Made by a program: the position numbers and the translations under genes. From Setoptus koraiensis (taxonomy: Eukaryota; Arthropoda), in assembly GCA_048013815.1 (NCBI GenBank), contig CM106585.1:3658001-3722000 (forward strand): a stretch of 64,000 nucleotides of DNA, read 5' to 3'. Shown in pieces: positions 47,101 to 59,100 of this stretch. Each line of letters begins with the position of its first letter. Position 1 is the stretch's first letter. The notes below the pieces were generated by a model, which ran no database searches, had not been told where the DNA came from, and saw only the letters and a list, made by a program, of their open reading frames with translations.

Positions 47101-50100
47101 CGAGATATGTCTGGCACGGCTCCGATGGCTATCAAATTGATATAAATAGCACTAACGCAATCAGTCAGCGATTTGCATGCTGCCTGAAACACTCAATGGG
47201 CTCTCTGGCTGGCTCTTCAAAATCTCTGCTCAATCGAAACAGATCGCGTGAGTCAGATTTTGTCAGTATTTGAATTTGCGTCTACCACCAACGGTGACAC
47301 GCTCACTGGCAGCCGTCGCCGGACCAGCCCGTGCCCTCGTCGGGCCCACATTGGGCCCACCCTGGAGCCACACTGGAGCCACATTGGGCCCACATTGGGG
47401 CTCTTGTCTAATGAACGAGCTTCGAAACTGCACTCATCTCAGAGAAGTGGCGATCAAGTAGTTGCAATGGCATGCGCTCGATGATTCATGTTCATCTTGG
47501 CCGCGCCATGCCATTGAATTGCCATCGGAGTCAATGGAAATAATCCACTAGATCTCATGTCTGCACTATTGCTCGCCATCAATGATTCCAATGAGCATTT
47601 GATCGTGATTGCATGACAAGTTGCTGGCAACTTGGTGCCCAGCACAAGCGAGAATATTGATTAATAATAATCGACTTGCCATTGGGCGAGTCACCCGCAG
47701 TTCCATTAGACGTCGTGTGTAAAGCGGATATATGTGGATACATATAGATGGTATGCAAATGGTGTTTGCTCGCTCCAATCGCTCACTACCACATACATAC
47801 ATGTACCCACACAGATATATATTTATATATATCAGATATATATTTATATACATCAGATATATATTTATATCTGTGTGGGTATATGTATGCATGTGGTGGA
47901 CAACTTGGTAAACGACGACAACGGCCAGCAACACAACACTAATCACCTTGCCAATCTTGACCCAATTTCGCGCCTCTTTTATGCCCTGCTAACATGCCCG
48001 CCGACGTGTCCGCCTGGTATTTCAAACACACAGACTTGCACGCCCATTTTTCTTCAAAATTATCCAGATCATCATTGCAATCGGCCGACAATTCGTCGTC
48101 GTCGTCGATGCATAAGTCGTTATCGTCAGCGTCAGATGAGCGACATCATCAGTTGGGCTCCTCTATCAATATGATGATTGATAACAATAACATTCTCGCT
48201 AACAATAATAATCATTTAGAATCTTCTGGGCCGGATAATCAGTTGGTCAGTTTAGAGCTGGCCTTCGAGCGGGCACAAGAGGACCAACAGCAACAACAAC
48301 AGCACCAATTGCACCAACAAATGCAGTCAAATTTCAAATTAATTAACAGCAATCATTACATGCAATCGCTAGAAAACGGTTCATTGTCTATACGGATGAT
48401 CAACAAAGAAAATGAGGGCTACTACATGTGCGAGGCAGACAATGGAGTCGAGCCAAATCTAAGCAAAATAGTCAAACTGATCGCTCATCATCAGGCCTCA
48501 TTCAAGAATGGTCATTTGTTTAAATTGATCAAATTGTTACATAACGAACAAATTAAGCTCGACTGTCAGCCTATTGGCGACAAACCGCTGACGGTTCAAT
48601 GGTTCAAAGACGGCCAGCCGATATCGTTGCCCCTGGACGGAAGTAAGCGCCACTCGGTGTCCGATATGGACTCGTACGCCTCCAATCAGAGGTGAGTTTT
48701 CTTTCAGTCCAGTCTAGTCTGTCTCTCTTGAAACTTCTTTTTGCTGCTCCGATATACAATTATGTAAATTTTGTTGTTGTTGTTGTTGTCGTTGTTGTTG
48801 TTGTGGTTGTTGTTGTGCTCACCATGACAGATTTCACTTTGATACGCGCGACTCAGAGGACGGACTCAGCAGTGACGCCATCGGACCGTCGGCGCAACGT
48901 TCTGACTCGGCGCTATACTCTTGCTTGGCCAAAAACAATTTTGGCTCTAGCGAACGCAAGCTGCGCGTCGTTGTCATGGAACGACCCGACAAACCGGAAC
49001 AAGTGGATATTGTGCAAGTGTCCAGCAGATCTATCAGTTTGCGCTGGCTGGCCCCATTCGACGGCAACAGTCCCATAACTCGATATCAGTTTGAATACAA
49101 ACGGCACAAAGGTGAGTCATTAGCCAGCGGTCGCACCTGATAAAGCGTCACTTTTCATAAAATCCCACCACCGATTCTGATCAAACCGTGATTTAACCGT
49201 TCCAATTGCCCGTTCTGAATTTCGATCGCGTCATCTACTCGCGCAAATCCACCACGAATTATTACGATTGATCAAATTAATTAATTAATTGATCAATTTG
49301 AAATTGATTGCAACAGAGCCCTGGTCGGCGGCCACCACCATTGAATTTGCGGCCGCACCTGTCGGGCCCATGCTAACCAATCTTGGTGGCAAAATATATT
49401 CCGTCACAAATGATCGTCAGCAAACTGACGGGCTCGCTGCAACGGGCTCCTCAATGGACCAAGGCACCACAAGCAACAACAACAACAACAACAATCAGAT
49501 TTTAATCGACGCTAATCAGTCGCCTTACACTCACTTAATGAGCCAAACAGGAAGTGACAGCCAAGTATCGCAACATCAGACTATTGTCATGGATGTGCCC
49601 AGTGGTCAATTACAAGGGGGTGCCACGCTAACCGGAAATTCGCTTACAACGGTAACGGCAAGCGCCAATCAGCAGCAGCAATCTCAAGCTGCCGCAAACA
49701 ACAACAAACAAACTATTCAGCATAGTATACAATCGTTACAACCATTGACTAGATATTCAATTAGAGTTAGTGCGATCAATGCCATCGGCAAAAGTGGCCC
49801 CAGTGTCGCATTGGATATTCGCACGGAAGAAGAAGGTAAGTTCACCTGGCGATCACCTAGCTTCTTTGTTTGTTGTGCTCACTTGTCTTTGCATGCTCCC
49901 ATTTGCCAACTTATTTTCGCTCTTCCTATCTCCGGCCTGAAATATATTTATATGTATATATATATTTCTTATCTCGGCTACAACTATTATCATTATTGTT
50001 GTTGTTAGTATCGTCTTATTTTAGCTATAATAATATAAGCTGATGCTCATCTGGCAATGGGTGCAATAGCAGCCAGCATCTACTAAATGATATAAATATT

Positions 50101-53100
50101 TACGTGGCCAATTTCTGGGTCTTATCGCCTCTCGCCTCTAACATTATTTGCAAGGCATGCACAGCGTTGGTCTGGCTGGCCGTTAAAGACGCAAACAGTT
50201 GTGGGTAGTTGTGCGATTTCGCGCATGAGATCTCTCCAATGGATCCCCAATCCTTTATTGATTGAAATCATTGGAGCTTGAAAATGGTTGCTGTTTATTA
50301 TCTCGTCGTGTTTTACTATCGCCATGCCAGATATTGGCCCTTGCATGCACCTCGTGTGTCCCTCTATTTCAATCTAGATATACTACCGATTTGTAGCACG
50401 ATACAAACAACAACAACAACAACAACTGACTCTGATCCGGTGGAAATTACTCTGCGCTGCTGCTATTACTGCTCGCATATTAAGATTATTATTATTATAA
50501 CCGGCATGCGCCTGCTCAACATTTATCTAGTGCTTCTTGTTGCTAGTAGATATTCTAGAAATTAGTTAGCAATATATGCTGGCACAGATTTGCGGGGGCC
50601 CGAGCTCGCCGGCTAACAGGCGCCAATAGCAAGCATTCTAGCATATTCTGTAGCCCGACAATGGGGCCTCCATTTCGACCATAGTATGCAGGAAATATTC
50701 ATTTCAATCAATTTTTATTTATCTAAATAGAACACGCATCTGAAGACGTGTTTGCCGAGAGGCAGTCGTTTGTGCTGTTTGAGTCTAGACGTTGCTTGAG
50801 TCTAGACTAGAAGTTGAGCCGACTGTATATGAATGACGTAACAGCAATATCATTTTATAGCTGGCATAACAGCAACAACAGCAACAACAACAACCACAAA
50901 AACAGCAGCAACAACACAACAAGTTGAAATGAAAAATTGCTGCCACGAGAAAAGATTGATTTTTCTATTATAATCATAATTTCTAGGCCACCATAAGCCG
51001 GCAGCATTTGTTTTTCTCAACAAATAAAGCGTTTGCCGCATGCAAACGCGAGCTGCCATTTCGAGCCGCTGCCAGATAATTGTCACAATGGGGGGGCCCC
51101 CAAACAGCTCAACATTCTCGCCAACTGGCTCGATGCGCCACTCCAACTGGCCTATATGCCTAAAAGGTTGTGAGCAACGTTTTGATTAGAATTAGTGATT
51201 GTGAGCCATCATTAATGAGGCTCGGCTGAGCGCAGCGCCACGCAGGTAAAAATGTTCACCAATTTAAGCGTGGCCAATATTTGCTGACTTGCTGCTGGCC
51301 AAGGGATAATGATCCCGATAGTTGTTGCAGTTGCTGTTGTTGTTGTTGCTGCTGGCTGCCCGATGTGTTGTAGGCAGACAAGTGGGCACCAGTGGACATA
51401 GAGAAAGGGACCCAAATTGACGACAAGTAGCACTAGAAACGGCAACAGTAGTGGCAAATTGATTAGGCTAAGGGGCCAAGATTTAATGATGAAATCAGGT
51501 CAGTCAGTCAGTCAGTTGTTTACTTGTTTCGTGGGCTAGATGGATGGACCATTGGCCAGTTGAGCCAAAAACATGTGTCGTGCCCTATGTCGTGCAATGG
51601 GCCAAATGGGGATATGGGGAATTGGTGCGCCAGTGCGCCAGTAACAACAGCAACAGCAGCAGTATACAACAAACAAACGAAAAATACACTCACTATTTAT
51701 TAGCTAGTTTCATTGAATTTATTACATAATAGGAATTGTCGACACTGTGTGTAAATGAACAGTGAGAGTGTCCGACAGTGTCCATCTGGTTAGCTGGGGC
51801 CATTGGTCAGGTAAGGGCAGGGCTGGTGCGGGCACTGCAATACGTATCTGTCTTCTTCTCTGTCGCCACCAATGAGCCACCATTTACGCGTGCCCAACTC
51901 GCCGAGTGGGTCTTTTGGGTATTATAACCAACTATAAATGAGAGAAAGAGAGAGGGGCCCGTGTATTGGCTGCACTATATTTGTTGCTACATCGCATACA
52001 AATAACGGCCCACAACAGTGCCAGCAACTATCGAGTTTAATCCAATGATGAAATGTTCAGCTCGGCGGTCAATTCGGTCGGTGCCAGCACGACACACCGA
52101 CACACCGACCGCCAATCGCCAATGGAATATCAATGATCAGCTGATGATGTAACTATTGCACCGCGTAGTGATAGTGCATTCATTCAATTCAGAGAAACAG
52201 AGGAAAAGAGCGGATTATCCGCACGCTGATTATTGGGGGTGACAATTTTGCGCGCAAATGATATAATCGAAACGTGGCCAATTGAAACGGATCAAATTTA
52301 GTTTCCATTCTGCTTTTTGGTCTGCCCATTTTTCCAGTGTCTCTGCTGTCGTTCCTATGTGAGCGCCCTTCACAGCGGCTCAATCGGCCTCCGATCGCCC
52401 CAATGAAATTTGCAAACATTTACGCTCAGCTGGCCAGTGTATCACACCCAAACTGAGTCACAAATATCGCACCAGGCAAACAGCTAGACAGCCAGACAGT
52501 CAGACAGCCAGTCAGCCAGCGGCAACAATGTTAATGGGCAAAACTGACCACAAATGTGAGTGAACGCATGATTGTTGTGCGACACCCAGAAAAAGTGTCA
52601 TTCTAATAAATGCTTCAGTTGAATCGCAAAGGACCCCTCTGAGCCTCAGAGTGTGAGCCTCAGAGTCCGAGCCTCAGAGTGTGAGGCCACACCGAGCGAG
52701 CGCCACAAAAAACAACTTGGCTCAGCTTGCGCGACCATCGATATATCGATGCTGCTAGATCGACTATTTTGCTGCATCATCGACATCATCATCAGCACCA
52801 TTTTCGCTGCAAGTTGCAAGTTTGTCGCGCTCTACCATTCATCTGGAGCAGGGAATTATTTATTCGGCCGGGTGTTTGGCCTTTTGGAAGAAACCAGATT
52901 ATTTACTTAATGATCTTATTTATACCAGTAGCAGCCGCCAGAGTGAGTGTGTGTGTTCTGGTTCTTTTTGGCTCCTCTGGCCGGTCTGTCAGCCTCACAT
53001 AACGAGTTCGATGCGCCGCGGGGCCCCACTTCTCTTCCATTTGACTAGTGGGCTGCAGTGTGCGGCAGTCCGAGCAATTTGGGCCGCACGAGCCAGTTGG

Positions 53101-56100
53101 ACCGGCTCGGCCAGCTCACCTGTGCCGGATTTGTTGCATCTGGAGGCGACGTCTATCGACGGTCGATCTAGATATATGTTTGCAGCATAATGTATACACA
53201 ACCAGTATGCCATCTACAGCATGTAGGTCAGTGGGCAAAGTCTGATAGATTGAACTCGACTTAAATGGTCAAATGCTGATTGGACGGGTGGCATCGATGG
53301 GCATGGTCAGTTAGCCGAGAGCTGGCGAGTTAAGTGTCCGAAAGAAGCTGCCGAAATGGTGGCCGAAATGTTTCAGCTTGGGACAGTATCAATTTACCTT
53401 GATCTTGGTGCTGGCTGTCCATTAGTTTTAACACTTACTTTATACGTTGTGTGTGTGCTTATGGTCATCAGCTGGAGCTGCTGGCGCAGTATAAAGCTTA
53501 AATAGCATCACTCTGACTGCCGGCTAGACACTGTCCACAAATAGTCGTCGAGAGAGTGTAAGTGTTGACACTTACTTATCTAACTCGAAGTACACGTACT
53601 GAGCGCGTGCTGTCTGTCTTTCTCTGTCTGGCTGCTCTGTTGTCTAACCATGTGCAGCCTCTAGCGACAAAAATCTATGCCAACCAGCCAACTGTAATAG
53701 TTAGTTTGGGGCCCCGCAAAGCAAACAAGCGCAAATGGAAACAGAGATAAAAATAGAGCAAAGAATGAATAGAATTCAAGCCAGTGAGCAAACAGCTATG
53801 CAGTGCGAGATTATTTGCACTCGATGCCTCGCTACTCCCCCTATGTCACTACTATTTTGCCATAGGCGCAACACTAGTTAAATCATCACAATCGCTATCG
53901 TCACAGTGGCTGTTTGTGTCTTGTTGCCATTTGTTTACTAACCAGACCAGGCAATTGCGTCATTTTCCTTCTTGCAACTTCCAACAACTTGTGCCAGTTG
54001 CCTTGTTTACCCCTTAGCAAGTGGCTACTTTGATTACAACAACTACATGGCAAACATACACGATACATATGTATTGGCTGGTGCAATTTGACGCGCTATT
54101 AATTTGACAATTTGGCAGAGTTCAGTGCAAACTAAAGTGTGAGTTTTTTGTTTTTGTGCAGCCAGTCAGAGCAATCCGCAGCGTTAGAATCCAATATAAT
54201 CGTGCTCCATCAAAATAAAGAATAGAATAGATCGCTCGCAATAAATGGGCAACTTTGTTACGTTGGCCAATAACAACTGGCCAAGCAAGCAGAGAAAAAA
54301 TGATGCTGAAAACAAGATATAATTCTATTGCAAGCCTCAATGGAGCCGATCCAATTATCTTGTGATTATGCCATAATTAGAGTTGAGCCGAAAAACAGTT
54401 TAGCGCAATGTAACAGATAAAAGATGATGATATTTGTTGCTGTTGTTGTTGTTGTCCACAACAAATTGTCTCACATACATTGTTGTTTGTCGTTGGCTCG
54501 TACCATTGCGCAATCAACTGCTAACTCCAATCAATTATCTTATTCTTATCTGATTTATAACACGTTCGCTGAGGCTCATTCAATCGGGGACACACAATAC
54601 TATATATTCAGTTATCTTTCAATTAAATCTCAGCCTGGCAATCACATCCTTGATCACACATACACACATGATCGTCAGTCAGTTTCATGAGTCTGACACA
54701 TTCTAGTCTTTTGAGCCCTAAATCACAAAATTGTGTGCCATACAATAGACAATTTGCCACAATATGTGCACAACAATGAGCCCGTTATTGTCACTAATGC
54801 CGTTAATTAGACAGTACAGTAATTTGCAATATGATGATATTAATTGCTAACAATCATCTCTCGTTATATCTCAATTGTCATCTCATCACAATGTTTCCCA
54901 GTGCCCTCCATTCAACCGCGTCATGTTAAAGCTCAAGTGCTGAGCTCTCGCTCGGTAAAACTATCTTGGACAATTACGTTTGCACCCGCACACGATCTCA
55001 TAGAGGGTTTCTTTCTCGGGTACCGCTCCAGGGCCACCAGCCAATCGGGCAACGGAATACAAGAGACGCCCTCTTACACTTACAAAACAATTAAGCTCAT
55101 GAATAGCGGCAGCAACTTTAGGCTCACAAGAATGCACAACAACGATTTAGGTGCCAACAACAACGATTATGGCTCAATTCAAAATCACAATCAATTAATA
55201 ATTAATGGTAGTAGCAATAACAATAATCTATTTTCATCCGACAACAACAACAACAACAGCAACAACAACAACAATTTGGCACAACAAAAACAACAGCAAA
55301 CATTAAACGATAAGACGAGCTCCTCAATTTATTTGTCGCCCATTTCGTCCAGTTTAGCGACGACCGGCACTAATAGTATGGTGTCGCCATCTGGTAGTGG
55401 CCTCCAGGCATCACAGAAAGAGGGCGATCAGCTTGCTGAAATGCAGGCAGGCCTCGTTTCGGGTGTAGCAATTGGGACGCCATCTGCTAGAAACAACATG
55501 CAACAGCAACAACAGTTTGCAACAAACTTACAGTACAGTGATAACGGTCGACTGGTGATTATGGATAGTAATAACATTGACCAAAACTATAACTCTTTAC
55601 AGCAGCTAGAATCGTTGGCTCCCTATTATGCGGGCAACGTTAGCAACCTTTTGGTCATTAGCACATTTGAGTATGTAATAACAAATTTAGAACGCAACAC
55701 GGACTATTCCATCCTATTGCAATGCTACAACCGGAAGGGAGCGGGCCCGGCAAGCGAGCCGCTTTTGTTGCGCACATTTGTTAACGGTAACTATGACAAT
55801 GAGCATGACCACTCTGTTCGTTCTGTTTTGATTGCCAATACTAACTAATTTGCATATTTCTCTAAAATCGTATTTGGCTTATCGGCACAGATCCCCCCGA
55901 GAAGCTTGCACTTACCATTGACGAGGTGACAGAATCTAGCGCTAAACTAAGCTGGCGCTTCATTGCTAACTCACAGGACATTGATCATCAGCTGACTCGT
56001 GTAGTGTCGTCCAGTTTGGCCGGGTCGACCTCCATCACGGGCCACTACAAAACAACAAATTCAATGGAGCTCCCTCTCACCACCACCATGGGTATTTACA

Positions 56101-59100
56101 ATGGTCAGCAGCCGTCAAGTCCGGGCGGTTTGTCGCTGTTGTCAAATTCTTCGAGAAATTCCGTTGCTCCATTGGACGGTTTTATACTCAGTTTTGCTCT
56201 CATGACGCCCACCGCGTCAACGACCGATATGAGCAACATGGCCGACACGACAGCAAGAGGCAAAATTGTTGTCAGTCCATTATTGTCCACCAACGGTGCA
56301 CAACTGGACAACGATCAGCGGCCATCTAGCGGCGATTACCAGAGCAAGTCATCAACAGCCACTAACAAGAGCGACATCAACGGCGTTAGTGCCCCACCAT
56401 CTGCCACTAACAAGCTGACGGCTCCCGCGTCGGGTGTTGCTATCACGCCCAATCAGTGGCAATCCATCCAGTTGCCGGCTCAGCAGCGCAGCTATCACCT
56501 GAAGAGCTTAGATTGTGGCACCTCGTACGCCCTCTGGATAATGGCTTTCAACAAGGTGGGCAAAGGTGAACCGAGCGATATGCTTACGCTGACAACTCGC
56601 GGCAAGGGTATGTTACACCTGATCGTAATTATTCAGTAATGACTTTCAGTCATTTATATTACATAAGAATTATCACTGTCACGTCATCTGTTATTGACAA
56701 TTGTTTCTCCTCAATTTGAATTGCTGCCCATCCATTCGAAACAGCTCCCGTGGCCCCCGATAAGCGATCGTTTCTCACCATCAACGTAACCCAGGTTCGT
56801 CTTCATTTGAGCGCCTGGTACGACGGTGGCTGCGAAATTGACCACTTCATGATACAATACAAGCCTCGCCTGCAGGAGGAATGGGTCACCCTGTCCGATA
56901 ATATATTACGTGAACAGGTGAGCGTTGTCATACGTGACCTGTTACCTGGAACTTGGCATGATTTATTGGTGACAGCAAAGAATCAAGTTGGACTTACCGA
57001 TATCAAATATAGATTTGCCACTTTAAATGTAGACGGCAGCACAGTGCAACCACTGCCTCAGGATCTATTAAGTGCCCAGCAAAGTAACGGTGCCGACTCT
57101 AACGGCGACGACAAAAGTGCCGACGACAGAGGGCGCAACCCAAATAACTCTCTAGATCTATTGTGGAGGGGCTGGCATTGGAGCTGGCGACAATTATTCA
57201 ATGATCCACTGATATTTATACCCGTCTTGTGCACCCTATTTGTGCTGGCCTCAATACTGTCCTTTGCATTGTTTATATTTGTTGTTAGATGGCGCCAAAA
57301 GCGTTTACTTACTCATCTAGTGGTGTCGTCGGCAACAGCGACAAACAATTGTCACAACAACCCACAAACATCATTGCATCATCATCAACAGCACCAACAA
57401 CATCAGCAGCAGCAGCAACAGTTATCACCACATCATATGAATATTCATGGATCGCCATTGACAAGCAGCAATAGTCAACATAATAGTAACGCAAGCTCGC
57501 CAAAGAATGGACTTAATACGCGAAATCACATCAGCAACTATCAACAACAACATCAGCATCACATGCATATTAATGCCAGCAATCAAGCCGGTCATCTATA
57601 TGACACTATGCATACAATTAATCAGCAACATTATCACAATCAGCAATTGACACTGAGGCAGCAGCAGCAATCAAACAGCGGCCAACAATTATTAGCTTGT
57701 CCAGACAGCCAACAACAAATAGCCATGGGTGATACACAGCTCATAAATGGCACTTCCTGTCAAATTGGGCAACAGCAATACAATCAACAGCAGCAAACAA
57801 TTAGCTTAAATAATAACACTGATTTATATGGTACATTGCGCCCACATGAACATGTACATTCTCATTTGATTCAATCAAATCACCATCAGTCGTCACCACA
57901 TCACAATAATAGCAACACTGTTGCTTATTACGCAACAGGTAACCAACACCAAGGCGGCACATGTATGTTCCCACCGGCCGGACAATACAATAGTAATAAT
58001 AATAATAACAGCAATGTCGATCCAACAAACAATGGCGATGCTCTGGCAAAGCAAGTGACCATGCCAAATCAGACGGCATTTGATGAGCTAACAAGCAGTT
58101 TGAATACATCGTACGATCGTATGGCTCAACGTCTTCTTTTGAATGGTTACGCAACATTGAATGGTAACAGTAACGGCGGTATTAATGGCAAACGATCAAA
58201 CATCGAGGCGGCCTTACATAAGTCACATCAATTGAATTTGAGTAACTTGATGAATCAACAACAAACTGACGATATATCACTAAATGCCTATTCTGTTAAC
58301 AACAATTCGGCATCTAAATATGCCTCGTCGTCCACATCGGCCTTCACCAGTGCGACTGCCTCAACAACAACCACCACAAGTGTTGATGCCTCCATTATTA
58401 CAAATAATTCTCAGCAAAACGTTGATCAAAATGATAATGTAATCACAAGTACAGCCACTGATTCCTCTAGTGGCTACAATTCGTTCGCAAATTCAACAAA
58501 TCATCGATCATTCAATGGGATGGCGATCAGCACTGACCAACAGCATCAATTGGCAAACGGTGATGCTACTATGAATGATTTATTGCATTACAACTACAAT
58601 AAACATGGTAACACTGCAACAACAGGATCAACAAATAATAATAACCAGTTAGATGGTGATCAAAATCATTTTTTATCCGAGGCGGCGTTTGATTCAATGG
58701 CTGAACAATTGCTAGCAAGTGACGATTGTCAATTATCGTCTATAAGCATGTCACCAGAAATCAAGAAGCAGCCAAAAGAATCTACCAATAGGTTAGATTA
58801 TAGCAACAACAATAAACAATTTGGATCAAACGCCGATGAGACAGCTGTTGATAGTGACAAAGTTCGTCAAATATCAACCTCAACAACAACAACAACAACA
58901 AAAGATAATATACAAGCACCAGCCACAAAAGATGATGATGGTGGTGTCCAGCGAAATATTCATAATTGGTTTAACGCAGCGGCCACAGACGGGGCCATCA
59001 AAGGATCTGTATTGCTGCGATTGAGCCCAGCAAAGCAAATTATCCCCAACAATTTGGTTGACTTAAACACCAAAGTGGGAGTAATTGATCGAGACCATAT

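Noticed and set aside
49836-54901. Missing FN3-FN4-Ig10 exons hidden in intron 9
   Set aside because: The intron lies between FN1 and FN2, the wrong place, and I found no FN3 or Ig pattern in it.
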